64,000 nt of DNA from Paenibacillus uliginis N3/975. Lineage in GTDB: Bacteria; Bacillota; Bacilli; Paenibacillales; Paenibacillaceae. The stretch is from positions 5,479,189 through 5,543,188 of the forward strand of contig NZ_LT840184.1 of the NCBI RefSeq assembly GCF_900177425.1, in the 5' to 3' direction. Below the pieces are notes generated by a model. The model was not told where the DNA came from and did not search any database. It worked only from the letters and a program-made list of their open reading frames with translations. Positions within the stretch are counted from its first letter, which is position 1; every line of letters starts with the position of its first letter. Positions 26,414-35,037 of this stretch are shown one piece after another. The translations under genes and the position numbers were made by a program.

Positions 26414-27448
26414 ATGAAATTAAATATTAATATGAATGAACGGATGGAGCATTATAATGTAACTGGTTTAAGCATTGCTCTAATTCATAATGGCCTAATT
26501 AGTATGACGGAAGGTTTTGGAGTTCTTGAGACAGGAACTAATAACAAGGTAAACAGAAATTCTATTTTTAGTGCTTGCTCAATAAGTAAATTTTTAACCT
26601 CCATATTAGTTTTGAAGTTAGCTGAACAAGGTATTGTTGATTTAGATGAAGATTTAAATAATAAACTTACTTCTTGGAAGATTCCTGATCATGAATTTAC
26701 TCAAAGTAAAAAAGTTACCCTTCGAACATTACTTAGTCATCAATCGGGGGTAATTGAACCTGACGGAAGTTTTAGTGAACTTGATTCCACTCAAGGCATT
26801 CCTTCAATGGTTGATCTATTAGAGGGAAGAACCTCATATTGTAAAGAACCTATTAAAATGATGTATGAGCCCGGGAGTGACTTTCATTATTCAGATGCAG
26901 GTTTTTGTATCATACAACAACTGATAGAAGATGTTTTTGAAAAGCCTTTTGAGGTAGTAATGAATGAACTTGTATTTGAGCCGTTAAATATGAAAAACAG
27001 CACGATAATTCAGTCAATTCCAACCGCAATGAGCGAACAATTCTCTTGTGGACATCATAAAAATGGCAGTCTAGTTGATGGCAAGTATCCGATATGTCCT
27101 TATCCAGCAGCTTCTGGACTTTGGACAACACCGTCCGATTTAGCCGTTCTGATGATTGAATTAATAAATTCCCTAAAAAGCAAAAGTAAACTGGGCCTTT
27201 CTGTAAATAAGATGAAAGAATTGATTACATCTCAAGGTTGTAAAGAATGGACTGGACTAGGAGTTTTTCTAGATGGTTCACAACATGAACTTAAAATTTC
27301 TTCACTTGGTTGGGGTGTAGGATTTCAATGTATGATGGTGGCGTATCCATACTTAGAGAAGGGCGCAGTCATTATGACAAATACAGATTTAGGTGTTCAT
27401 CAGTTAAAAGGGATTATTGGAGAAATATTCAACTCCCTTACACTTTAA
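26414..27448 (+). CDS. Serine hydrolase, class C beta-lactamase/esterase family
   Basis: About 344 residues from the ATG at 26414; the upstream ATG at 26402 abuts AGGGAGG with no spacing and is less likely. The SxxK motif is SISK (about residues 56-59), the second motif reads YSDAG (about 161-165), and late Gly-rich text GWGVGFQCM takes the place of the third motif. No signal peptide, so it is unlikely to be a periplasmic-type lactamase; an esterase or D-amino peptidase role is plausible. The gene is clearly more AT-rich than its neighbours, hinting at transfer. Confidence 0.78.
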   Translation: MKLNINMNERMEHYNVTGLSIALIHNGLISMTEGFGVLETGTNNKVNRNSIFSACSISKFLTSILVLKLAEQGIVDLDEDLNNKLTSWKIPDHEFTQSKKVTLRTLLSHQSGVIEPDGSFSELDSTQGIPSMVDLLEGRTSYCKEPIKMMYEPGSDFHYSDAGFCIIQQLIEDVFEKPFEVVMNELVFEPLNMKNSTIIQSIPTAMSEQFSCGHHKNGSLVDGKYPICPYPAASGLWTTPSDLAVLMIELINSLKSKSKLGLSVNKMKELITSQGCKEWTGLGVFLDGSQHELKISSLGWGVGFQCMMVAYPYLEKGAVIMTNTDLGVHQLKGIIGEIFNSLTL

Positions 27449-27479
27449 TGCAGGTAACGAATTCGAACCTGTCTTAAGA

Positions 27480-28025
27480 ACGGAGTCAGCTGACTCATCT
27501 GCACCACACCGGTGAGTCCGTCTCCCCCATTTTTGCTTCATAAACTCCCTCTGCCTCGGTTTCCGTTGTTGTTTCCAGCTTTTTAATCCGGCGCTGTATG
27601 TTCATTCATCCATTATTTCTGCGACTCTGTCATATTGTCTATCAGCTTTTGGATCAGGAAGACCTCGCTTATGTCCTTAGTATCTGTATCCGTCCGGCTT
27701 TCCTTGTCATGTCCCATTTGACCGTTACCCTCACTGATTTTGTCATCCGCAACTTTCTTAGCCTTGTCCGACACAGCCTGATTGGTAGCCTTGTTGGAGG
27801 TATCTGTACTGTCAGCTAATGCATCGTTCTGCAGATAAGCGTCTCCTCCCAAAATCAAGCTTGCTAAAATACTTCCTGTAATTAATGTTTTACCTATATA
27901 AATCATCTCTCATCGCTCCTCAATATTGTTGTTTGATCTTATATTCCTAAGTATATAGCCTTAACCTGAGAGCAAGCTTAATAGATCGTTATGAGACACT
28001 TAAACTGCGGTAAATGTTTGCTTAA
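27480..28025. repeat. Deletion-ridden duplicate of 29168-30425
   Basis: Bases 27480-27530 match 29168-29218 (inside the small membrane protein gene). From about 27545 the sequence tracks the C-terminal end, a middle piece and then the N-terminus plus upstream region of the 29536-30312 gene, with at least three internal deletions. Similarity runs through the upstream flank to about 28025 (matching to about 30425). It is a tandem duplication of part of the PspA operon that has lost most of its coding content. Confidence 0.75.
27613..27906 (-). pseudogene. Shortened paralogue of the repeat-containing exported protein
   Basis: 97 codons. The first 66 or so residues follow the start of the 258-residue protein at 29536-30312 (MIYIGK, the signal segment, then QMGH), after which both helical repeat domains are missing and a short tail like IQKLIDNMTE is joined on. 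The frame is open and the ribosome site is kept, so a short exported peptide could still be made. The best reading is a decayed copy produced by internal deletions. Confidence 0.65.
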
Positions 28026-28026
28026 A

Positions 28027-28161
28027 ATGCTGGAAGAAAGACTGCATATGAAACCAAGGGACAAACCGCTTAAGAAGACGGTTCGCGCACTCCGAAAGGA
28101 CCTGCTGCCTCGTCTACGGAAATATGAAGAATACGAAAATCAAGAAAGCAGCAATATATAG
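28027..28161 (+). pseudogene. Fragment of an IS1182-type transposase
   Basis: A 44-codon frame, MLEERLHMKPRDKPLKKT onward, with RALRKDLLPRLRKYEEYENQ. It resembles the segment of IS1182-family transposases just before the catalytic core. No start or transposon ends are evident. Identification is from pattern memory and tentative. Confidence 0.35.
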
Positions 28162-28165
28162 AAGT

Positions 28166-28212
28166 AAAGAAATGACGGTGCATGAATAACCTCCTGCACC
28201 GCCGTTTCTTTA
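28166..28212. terminator. Bidirectional terminator downstream of pspA
   Basis: A stem of about 17 bp with one mismatch (AAAGAAATGACGGTGCA with TGCACCGCCGTTTCTTT) is followed by TATTTTT on the plus strand and flanked by T/C tracts on the minus strand. It would end the pspA operon and anything entering from the left. Confidence 0.7.
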
Positions 28213-28294
28213 TTTTTCGTACCTTTTTTTGATTAAAGCGATCTATTCTTCAAGTGAGGTTACCACTTTTGGAACGGACCCTTTTAACCCTTCA

Positions 28295-28963
28295 TTATTC
28301 ACTCTTTCCTTTAGCCTCCTTGATTCTGTCTAATTCCGCTTTGATATCTTCCTGTGCCTCAAAGACGTCCAACTTTTCTGCCGGATGAGAAGCAGCTGAG
28401 CCGTACTGCCGGACATTCATGCTTCTCTCCAAATAGCACAATTTTTCTTCCACCCGTGTAAAGCCCCTTGCCACTCTATCGGTGTCAAGATTCGTTAATG
28501 TCGAGTAAGCCGACTTCATCGATTGTGCCGCATCGATACGGGAGACTAGGAAGAACAACCGGTTCTGCAAATCCTGATGCATATCCGTTAACTGTACCGT
28601 CTGCTTCCTCAATAAATCCGCCTGCTGACGGATGACCTCCCTTTGTCCTTCATACTCCTGAACCAGCCGCTCATGATACAACTTGTCCTGAACAGCAATT
28701 TCCGCAATAGGCTCTTCATCACGTTCCACAGCGAGCTCCGCCTGGCGCAGCCTTTTTCCCACCATCTCTTTAGCCCTGGCTATCATCACATCGTACTTCT
28801 GCTCTGCAGCCAGCTGTTGAATCAGAGCCTGACGGGTATGATCCAATTGCTCCTCCACCTGACGAATATACTGCTTAGCCATAGGAATCGGATCTTCCAT
28901 CCGATCCAGCATATGATGTATGTCAGCTACCGCTATCTCTTTCACTCTTCCGAAAACACCCAT
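28295..28963 (-). CDS. pspA: PspA/IM30-family membrane stress protein
   Basis: 222 residues, essentially all alpha-helical coiled coil, beginning MGVFGRVKEIAVADIHHMLD, the standard amphipathic N-terminus that binds membranes. PspA/LiaH proteins coat and stabilise damaged membranes. Its ATG shares one base with the stop of the upstream small membrane protein, and the operon starts with an exported helical-repeat protein. The DRMEDPIPMAKQYIRQ segment is characteristic. Confidence 0.9.
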   Translation of the reverse strand: MGVFGRVKEIAVADIHHMLDRMEDPIPMAKQYIRQVEEQLDHTRQALIQQLAAEQKYDVMIARAKEMVGKRLRQAELAVERDEEPIAEIAVQDKLYHERLVQEYEGQREVIRQQADLLRKQTVQLTDMHQDLQNRLFFLVSRIDAAQSMKSAYSTLTNLDTDRVARGFTRVEEKLCYLERSMNVRQYGSAASHPAEKLDVFEAQEDIKAELDRIKEAKGKSE

Positions 28964-29505
28964 TATTGTTTCTCCTCCTTGTGATTACTTTTCTCCCATT
29001 CATCAAGCATTCTTCCTCGTTCATAAGCCGATGATGTGTAAAAACCGCTCACGTCATATACCGGATATGTACCGGTCGGCGTTCCTGAAAGATTTCCGTA
29101 ATCATGCTTCAGCCGGTTCATTCTGCCCTTGGTCAGGAACAATACAATCATCACGGCGAGTCCCCAGAACGGAGTCAGCAGGCTCATTAGAACCACACCG
29201 GTGAGTGCGGCTCCCCCCCATTTCAACAGACCGGAGGCCTTCGCCCAAATAACTGCAAACAGAGCAAGCAGTGACACCTTCATTAACATTGCAAATACAG
29301 CTGACATTCCAAAAATACCGTAGCCATGATGGGATACTAAGCGGTGAGGGCCACCATGTCCAAAGCCCTGTCCTCGTCCGAATCCTCGCGGTCCCTCGAC
29401 ATGTGCCAAGTGACCGATTAAGTCGGCAGCTTTAATGCCAAGCCATATGAGAACGACTACCGTTAAGCCGATCCAAAACCACGATAATCCCCGTTTTTGT
29501 TTCAT
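28963..29505 (-). CDS. Small membrane protein of the pspA operon
   Basis: 180 residues. One span at about 9-27, a Gly/His-rich loop (RGFGRGQGFGHGGPHR), then two to three spans between about 62 and 125, and a charged cytoplasmic tail. Not recognised as a named family. Its stop overlaps the pspA start, so the two are translationally coupled and the protein may recruit PspA to the membrane. Part of its coding sequence (29168-29218) is duplicated at 27480-27530. Confidence 0.75.
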   Translation of the reverse strand: MKQKRGLSWFWIGLTVVVLIWLGIKAADLIGHLAHVEGPRGFGRGQGFGHGGPHRLVSHHGYGIFGMSAVFAMLMKVSLLALFAVIWAKASGLLKWGGAALTGVVLMSLLTPFWGLAVMIVLFLTKGRMNRLKHDYGNLSGTPTGTYPVYDVSGFYTSSAYERGRMLDEWEKSNHKEEKQ

Positions 29506-29535
29506 TTACTCCTCCTCCTTTCCTGCCTCTATTTA

Positions 29536-30312
29536 TTAAGTAGCATCTGCCTCGGTTTCTGTTGTTGTTTCCGCCTTTTTATCCGGAGCTGTATGCTTCT
29601 CGTTCACCCACTGTTTCAACGGCTCTGTCATATTGTCTTTCAGTTTCTGGATCAGGTCTGTCTCGCTGATACCCTTAGACGCAGCAAGCTCAGCAATCGT
29701 TTTCCCCTCTTCAAGTCCCTCCTTCAGCTTCTCTTCCGTCATGCCGAGAATCTCAGCAATTTCATCTGTCTTTCCGAATCTGCCCATTCCGTGATCCATC
29801 CCGCTTTCCTTGCCATGTCCGCCTCTCCCTATGTCACTGCTCTCAATGGCCTGCTCCAGACGGTCACTCAGCTTCTCTTTCTGCTCCACTGCCTGGTTGT
29901 CCGTCAGCGCACCTTCGCTCTTGCGTTCATCAATCTTCTTCGTTTCGGCATCGATCAACTTTTGCAAAAAGGCTGCTTTCGTAAGACCCTTATCTTCCGC
30001 AATTCCGGCAAATGTTTTCCCCGCTTCGAGCTGAGTCCGGATGTCGCTTTCCTTCAAGTCCAGCACCTCAGCCGTTTGTTTGATCAAGCTACCGCCCCCG
30101 AATCCGCCACGGAAGTGTCCCATTTTGCTGTCATCCTCCCTGACTTTGTCACCCGCTTCTTTCTTAGCCGTGTCCGACGCCGCCTGATCCGTAACCTTAG
30201 TGGAGGTATCTGCACTGGCAGCAAACGTATTATTCTGCAGATAACCTGCTCCTCCCAATACCACACTTGCTATAATGCTCCCTGCAATTACTTTTTTACC
30301 GATATAAATCAT
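29536..30312 (-). CDS. Exported protein with two helical repeats, first gene of the pspA operon
   Basis: 258 residues with a signal or anchor segment (about 4-30). Two related units follow: AEVLDLKESDIRTQLEAGKT (about 81-100, continuing FAGIAEDKGLT) and AEILGMTEEKLKEGLEEGKT (continuing IAELAASKGIS), each ending in a LIQKL-type helix. Such units are common in Bacillota surface proteins of unknown function. Acidic, Lys-rich and highly charged overall. It precedes the small membrane protein by 30 bp. A shortened copy lies at 27613-27906. Confidence 0.7.
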   Translation of the reverse strand: MIYIGKKVIAGSIIASVVLGGAGYLQNNTFAASADTSTKVTDQAASDTAKKEAGDKVREDDSKMGHFRGGFGGGSLIKQTAEVLDLKESDIRTQLEAGKTFAGIAEDKGLTKAAFLQKLIDAETKKIDERKSEGALTDNQAVEQKEKLSDRLEQAIESSDIGRGGHGKESGMDHGMGRFGKTDEIAEILGMTEEKLKEGLEEGKTIAELAASKGISETDLIQKLKDNMTEPLKQWVNEKHTAPDKKAETTTETEADAT

Positions 30313-30612
30313 CTCTCATCGCTCCTTAATGTTGTTTGGTCTTACATTTCGAAGTATATAACCTTAACCTGAGATGAAACTTAGCAGAACGTTATGGGAC
30401 ACTTAGGCTCCGCTGAATGTTTGCTGAATACTACAATTTTTGTCCATATCAAAACATAAACTGGCGAGAGAATTGTTTCTGTATTTCCTATAATGAAAGC
30501 GTTACAACAACGCCATGGCTTACTTTCGATCATTCCTAGGAGGTTAAGCCGTAGATCGTTCTGTACAGGAACACCGCTGGGTAAAAATTTCCGAATTATA
30601 ACAATTTGAGGA
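30313..30612. other. Divergent intergenic region, pspA operon and thuA-like gene
   Basis: The part up to about 30425 is shared with the duplicate at 27907-28025, including a TATATAC block expected to belong to the pspA-side promoter. On the plus strand TATAAT at 30489-30494 is a possible -10 for the thuA-like gene, but no good -35 is seen. Confidence 0.4.
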
Positions 30613-30624
30613 GTGTTATCACTA

Positions 30625-31365
30625 ATGAAAAAAGCACTGATCGTTTGGGGCGGCTGGGATGGTCATGAGCCGCAGCAAATCGCAGCTATTTTCGCAAATA
30701 TTTTAGAAGCACATCAGTTTCAAGTAGAAGTATCTGATACGCTTGATGCTTTTGGAGATGGGTCCAAGCTAAAAAGCCTCGATCTGATCGTTCCAGTATG
30801 GACGATGGGAGAGATTTCGCAGGAGTATGTGAACAACATTTCCGAAGCGGTACAGGGCGGGACTGGACTAGCAGGATGCCACGGCGGGATGTGTGATGCT
30901 TTCCGTAACAATGTGGACTGGCAATTTATGACCGGAGGGCAGTGGGTGGCACACCCCGGCAACGACGGCGTGAAATATACCGTGGAAATAAAACAAAGCT
31001 CCAGCCCTCTGGTTCAGGGAATGGAAGACTTCATAGTAGAATCAGAGCAATATTACTTACATGTAGACCCCGCGGTTGAAGTGCTAGCCACTACCCGCTT
31101 TCCTGTCGCCGACGGTCCTCACCGGTTTAATAAGGCTGTAGATATGCCTGTTGTATGGACAAAGCGTTGGGGCCACGGAAGAGTGTACTACAACTCGCTG
31201 GGCCATCATGCCAACATTGTTGAAATGCCGAGTATTAAGGAATTGATGACCCGAGGACTGTTATGGGCTGCTGAAGGAAAAGTCTCTACAGAAGCGAATG
31301 CGGGTTTAGGGTCCGGCTCTAAGGCTAACATCTACAGCGGCATGGGCGATAGTCAAGTGGATTGA
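30625..31365 (+). CDS. ThuA-domain protein (trehalose-utilisation-like, glutamine amidotransferase fold)
   Basis: The ATG at 30625 (MKKALIVWGGWDGHEP) with GAGGAG upstream gives 246 residues. VWGGWDGHEP opens the fold; GGTGLAGCHGGMCDAF (about 73-88) is the elbow with Cys, and GHGRVYYNSLGHHAN (about 191-205) is the ThuA signature. Family members are linked to sugar catabolism and often paired with Gfo/Idh/MocA oxidoreductases, as here (19 bp apart). Probable role: processing of a 3-keto sugar or polyol intermediate. Confidence 0.85.
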   Translation: MKKALIVWGGWDGHEPQQIAAIFANILEAHQFQVEVSDTLDAFGDGSKLKSLDLIVPVWTMGEISQEYVNNISEAVQGGTGLAGCHGGMCDAFRNNVDWQFMTGGQWVAHPGNDGVKYTVEIKQSSSPLVQGMEDFIVESEQYYLHVDPAVEVLATTRFPVADGPHRFNKAVDMPVVWTKRWGHGRVYYNSLGHHANIVEMPSIKELMTRGLLWAAEGKVSTEANAGLGSGSKANIYSGMGDSQVD

Positions 31366-31384
31366 TGAAAAGGAGATAACTACA

Positions 31385-32479
31385 ATGCAAACTATAAAAG
31401 CTGGAATTATCGGTTGCGGAAATATCAGCAACATCTACATGGAAAACTGCAAAAAATTCGCAGTACTGGACCTCATCGCTTGTGCTGATCTAGATCTCGA
31501 CAAAGCCAAAGCCCAAGCGGATAAACATGACATCCCTTTAGTTTGTACAACAGAGGAGTTACTCGCCCATCCTGAGATTAACCTGGTGATCAATCTGACG
31601 ATTCCGGCCGTACACGCCGAAGTGAGCCTTCAGGCTCTGGAAGCCGGGAAGCATGTCTATGTTGAGAAGCCGCTGACTCTGACGCTCGAGCAAGGGCGTA
31701 AAGTATTGGATACAGCTGCGCAAAAAGGTCTGCTTGTCGGAAGCGCCCCGGATACATTCCTTGGCGCCGGTATCCAGACCGCTCTGAAATTGATTTCTGA
31801 GGGAACCATTGGCCGCCCTGTTTCGGCTACAGCGTTCATGATGAGCCGCGGTCACGAGCACTGGCATCCTGATCCGGAGTTTTATTATGCAGAAGGCGGA
31901 GGTCCAATGTTTGATATGGGACCCTATTATTTAACGGCACTCGTACAGCTGCTCGGTCCTGTCCGGACAGTAGCCGGCATTACGAGCAAAGCACTGACAG
32001 AACGGACAATTACGAGCCAGAAGAAGCATGGCAAAAGCATTCCTGTAGATATCCCAACCCATGTGGCCGGTACGATGCATTTTGATGGCGGAGCCGTGGC
32101 CACCCTCATTACGAGCTTCGATATTTTCGGGGGAAGCACGCTGCCTCATATTGAAATTCATGGTACGGAGGGCAGCCTGCTCGTGCCTGATCCTAATGGA
32201 TTTGGCGGAAAGGTCATGTACCGAAAGCTAGGTCAGGAGCAATGGACGGAAGAGCCTCTTGTCCAGGGATATGACGGCAACAGCCGTGGAATCGGGCCTG
32301 CCGATATGGCTGACGCCTTGCTGCATCAGCGAAAGCATCGCGCGAATGGCGAGCTAGCCTATCATGTGCTGGAAGCGATGTGGGCCTTCCACCTCTCATC
32401 CGATTCAGGCAGCTATTATAACATGAAGAGCACGTGTGAACCTGCCGTGCCTATGGCGGAACTTTCGTTTACTTCGTGA
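31385..32479 (+). CDS. Gfo/Idh/MocA-family NAD(P)-dependent sugar oxidoreductase
   Basis: 364 residues. Rossmann motif GIIGCGNISNIY (7-18), then the family signature EKPLTLTLEQG near 94-104 in which Lys binds substrate, and the C-terminal beta-sheet domain (ATAFMMSRGHEHWHPDP). Such enzymes oxidise or isomerise hydroxyls of sugars and inositols. AAGGAG precedes the ATG. Coupled with the thuA-like gene as a two-gene unit; no transporter is adjacent, so the substrate is open. Confidence 0.88.
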   Translation: MQTIKAGIIGCGNISNIYMENCKKFAVLDLIACADLDLDKAKAQADKHDIPLVCTTEELLAHPEINLVINLTIPAVHAEVSLQALEAGKHVYVEKPLTLTLEQGRKVLDTAAQKGLLVGSAPDTFLGAGIQTALKLISEGTIGRPVSATAFMMSRGHEHWHPDPEFYYAEGGGPMFDMGPYYLTALVQLLGPVRTVAGITSKALTERTITSQKKHGKSIPVDIPTHVAGTMHFDGGAVATLITSFDIFGGSTLPHIEIHGTEGSLLVPDPNGFGGKVMYRKLGQEQWTEEPLVQGYDGNSRGIGPADMADALLHQRKHRANGELAYHVLEAMWAFHLSSDSGSYYNMKSTCEPAVPMAELSFTS

Positions 32480-32496
32480 TTTCATTCGATTCGTCA

Positions 32497-32525
32497 TTGT
32501 CTTTTTGAGTATGCTGAAATACAAT
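32497..32525 (+). promoter_or_regulatory. Promoter of the attenuator/phosphotransferase transcript
   Basis: TTGTCT (32497-32502), 17 bp, TACAAT (32520-32525). It lies just after the oxidoreductase stop and about 30 bp before the leader peptide start. Confidence 0.65.
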
Positions 32526-32557
32526 AAACCTAACCATAAAACGGAGGTGTTCCAATC

Positions 32558-32596
32558 ATGATGATGATGACCGTGTTCCTGACTGTTATTCAATAA
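32558..32596 (+). CDS. Leader peptide of the phosphotransferase attenuator (MMMMTVFLTVIQ)
   Basis: A 12-codon frame with an excellent GGAGGTG eight bases before its ATG. The last codons lie in the first arm of a perfect 10 bp hairpin (32585-32594 with 32603-32612). Short hydrophobic leader peptides of this sort cause drug-dependent ribosome stalling upstream of macrolide, chloramphenicol and ABC-F resistance genes. No homologue is claimed. Confidence 0.6.
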   Translation: MMMMTVFLTVIQ

Positions 32597-32803
32597 TGAT
32601 AAATTGAATAACGCTTTATGCTTGAGACGAACTAACTCCTGTATAGGGGTTGGCTTTGTTATGGACTTCAAGCATGAGCTATCAGAAGAACTCGATCATC
32701 ATAACGCCCATTGGAATGCATCGCTTTAGCAGGCTTTTTAATCCCTGTCTAAAACGGTTCTAAAGCCGTGACTGATCCTAAGAGGGTTCATCACGGCTTT
32801 TTT
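32585..32803 (+). promoter_or_regulatory. Transcription attenuator upstream of the phosphotransferase gene
   Basis: In order: the 10 bp hairpin over the leader stop; a larger stem (ATGCTTGA 32618-32625 with TCAAGCAT 32668-32675) enclosing AACTCC/GGGGTT; then a strong terminator, AAAGCCGTGA 32762-32771 with TCACGGCTTT 32791-32800 and TTTTTT. GGCTTT at 32732-32737 could pair with AAAGCC of the terminator as an antiterminator. A 22-codon frame (32661-32729, MDFKHELSEEL...) may be a second leader. The terminator ends about 50 bp before the gene. Confidence 0.65.
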
Positions 32804-32853
32804 GCGTTCTTTTGACCGAGTTCATCAAACCACTTTTGAATGGAGATGGTCTT

Positions 32854-33774
32854 TTGAAATCGTTTAAGTTAAACATGGACATTCATGTCGCTAAAAAGAA
32901 ATTGACGACGATCCTCGGTAGCCCCGTAACTAACCTGTCCCCTATTGAAATGGGAGAACTCAGCAGAGTATTCAGCTTCGAATGTAATGGCCTTCCGTAC
33001 GTGGCCCATTTCAAAGAAACGAAGGAATCACTGGAAAAGGCACGCTATATGTACCAGACCTATGGTTCTCGTCTGCCTATTCCTAAAGTTGTAGAGGTCG
33101 GGGAACTTGACGGGGTATTCTTTGCCATAAGTGATAAGGTGCACGGAAAGCCTATAAGTGCCTTTCCTCCATCCCAACAAGAGATCATATTGAAAGACGT
33201 CGCTAAACATTTGGTGGCGTTAGGTCAACTGAACATTGACCGTTCCCAAGGTTATGGATGGATATCGCCGGAGGGCAGCACCTCATCTGCATCATGGGTC
33301 GAAACGATTGAAACATTTTTTAAGATTGATCCAAATGGCTTCTATCAAGATTGGACTCGGTTATATGACGAAAGCTTTCTGGAAAGGCCACTGTTCGAAG
33401 AAGGATACTCGGCTATGATGGAGCTGCTGCAATATGCCCCGGGCAGTCCGCTCCTTGTGCACGGAGACTTTCATTTAGGCAACATGCTGTCTGATGGCAG
33501 CAAGGTCACGGGGATCGTGGACTGGGAGATGGCCATGCATGGTGATTTTATGTTTGACGTTGCCGGTCTGCACTTCTGGTCTTCTACATTAGATTTCCCT
33601 CAAAAAGTACGGGATGTATGGAGCGCCAACAAAGTTGACATCCCTCATTTTGAGGAACGGCTGCGCTGTTATATGCTGGTTAAGGCCATTGACGGGCTTC
33701 GCTTTTATGCGAAACAGGATTCAAGACCGAGCTATGATTATATGAAAGAGCGGTTGAAGACTTTGTTGAAATAA
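32854..33774 (+). CDS. Aminoglycoside/hygromycin phosphotransferase-like kinase
   Basis: A TTG at 32854 with GGAG eight bases upstream gives 306 residues; a frame extension back to 32812 has no ribosome site. RVFSFECNGLPYVAHF, LPIPKVVEVGE, then the catalytic VHGDFHLGNML (about 207-217) and metal-binding GIVDWEMAMHGD (about 225-236) give the APH/choline-kinase fold. The overall layout recalls hygromycin B phosphotransferases. It would transfer phosphate from ATP (or GTP) to a drug or sugar hydroxyl. The upstream attenuator makes an inducible resistance role likely but unproven. Confidence 0.82.
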   Translation: MKSFKLNMDIHVAKKKLTTILGSPVTNLSPIEMGELSRVFSFECNGLPYVAHFKETKESLEKARYMYQTYGSRLPIPKVVEVGELDGVFFAISDKVHGKPISAFPPSQQEIILKDVAKHLVALGQLNIDRSQGYGWISPEGSTSSASWVETIETFFKIDPNGFYQDWTRLYDESFLERPLFEEGYSAMMELLQYAPGSPLLVHGDFHLGNMLSDGSKVTGIVDWEMAMHGDFMFDVAGLHFWSSTLDFPQKVRDVWSANKVDIPHFEERLRCYMLVKAIDGLRFYAKQDSRPSYDYMKERLKTLLK

Positions 33775-33891
33775 TAACACGGTTCGGCTGTTATGAGCCT
33801 AACGAATTCTCATTCCTATGCTATCATTGAAACATATTGCTTCACACGAATCTATTCAGTAAAATAATGTAAACTGGAGAAGGTGACATAA

Positions 33892-34908
33892 ATGATTAGA
33901 TATCCGTCTTTAGAAGAAGGAGCAACAATTGGTGTAACCGCACCCTCGTCAGGGGTAAAAGTCGAATTACATGATTTACTTAAACTTTCATGTAATCGTA
34001 TGAAAATGAAGGGATTCAACGTTATTTGTGGAGAAACGGTTTGGACTCAAGAAAAGGCAAAGTCTTCACCAGCCAAATTACGCGCTACTGAATTCAATGA
34101 AATGATGAGAGATGATTACATCAGTATTATCATCCCACCTTGGGGTGGCGAACTTTTAATCGAAATTCTTGAATACATTGATTTTGAAAATTTAAAGAGT
34201 AAGTGGATCTTAGGTTATTCAGATATAAGTGGATTATTGTTAGCAATAACCTTAAAAACAGGCATAGCAACTGCTCATGGTACAAATCTCATTGATTTAA
34301 GAGGAGATTTCTCAGATAACACAACTGCAATGTGGCAATCTGTCTTATCAACTAAAACTGGCGAATCAATGATCCAACATTCATCGGAAAAATATCAAAA
34401 GGAATGGAAACACTCTGACCCTTCACCATGCGTCTTTCATCTAACAGAACAAACATATTGGAAAGTTATTTCGAATGCTGATGTGAAAATACAGGGTCGC
34501 TTACTTGGCGGGTGTATCGATGTGATAAGACATTTAATTGGCACACCGTTCGGTGATGTACAACATTTTCAAAAGAATCATATTAATAATGAACCCATTT
34601 TATGGTATTTAGAGAATTGTGAACTATCAACGACTGATTTACGCAGGTCTTTGGTTCAGATGAAATTAGCTGGTTGGTTTGATAACTGTACGGGTCTTCT
34701 GTTTGGAAGAAGCGATGCAAATCAAGCTATTGACAATTATACAGCGGAGGATATTTACAAAGAGCTATATGAGGAGTTGCAGATACCAATAATCTACGAT
34801 ATTGATTGTGGTCATGTTCCACCACAAATAACTTTCATAAACGGGGCATATGCTGAGATTGAAGTTGGAGATGGCAAAGGGTCAGTAAAGCAATCTTTTA
34901 ACCAATAA
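33892..34908 (+). CDS. S66-family LD-carboxypeptidase / MccF-like immunity peptidase
   Basis: 338 residues. N-terminal GATIGVTAPSSGV (10-22), nucleophile Ser in LGYSDISGLL (around residue 109), a Glu in the LENCE region near 240, and late GHVPPQITF containing the catalytic His, which together make the S66 Ser-Glu-His set. Members trim tetrapeptides in murein recycling or inactivate microcin-like antibiotics (MccF). The ITFINGAYAEIEV tail is usual. It is AT-rich, with its own terminator at 34925-34968, downstream of a probable resistance gene. Confidence 0.85.
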   Translation: MIRYPSLEEGATIGVTAPSSGVKVELHDLLKLSCNRMKMKGFNVICGETVWTQEKAKSSPAKLRATEFNEMMRDDYISIIIPPWGGELLIEILEYIDFENLKSKWILGYSDISGLLLAITLKTGIATAHGTNLIDLRGDFSDNTTAMWQSVLSTKTGESMIQHSSEKYQKEWKHSDPSPCVFHLTEQTYWKVISNADVKIQGRLLGGCIDVIRHLIGTPFGDVQHFQKNHINNEPILWYLENCELSTTDLRRSLVQMKLAGWFDNCTGLLFGRSDANQAIDNYTAEDIYKELYEELQIPIIYDIDCGHVPPQITFINGAYAEIEVGDGKGSVKQSFNQ

Positions 34909-34924
34909 TTACTCCGTTCCCTAT

Positions 34925-34968
34925 AAAACGATAAAAAAACAGCCGTTAAACTGTCTTTTTATCGTTTT
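34925..34968 (+). terminator. Terminator of the S66 peptidase gene
   Basis: Arms AAAACGATAAAAAAACAG (34925-34942) and its near-perfect complement (34951-34968), followed by TTAAT. 17 bp past the stop. Confidence 0.75.
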
Positions 34969-35037
34969 TTAATGGGCAAAAGTGCTACCAATTATCTCGT
35001 CCAAATGATTTTTGCACCCAAACGAAGAACCCGTTAG

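Noticed and set aside
32405..32671. 88-codon minus-strand frame over the end of the oxidoreductase and the attenuator
   Set aside because: It is antisense to a clear gene end and to the leader region, and has no recognisable protein features.
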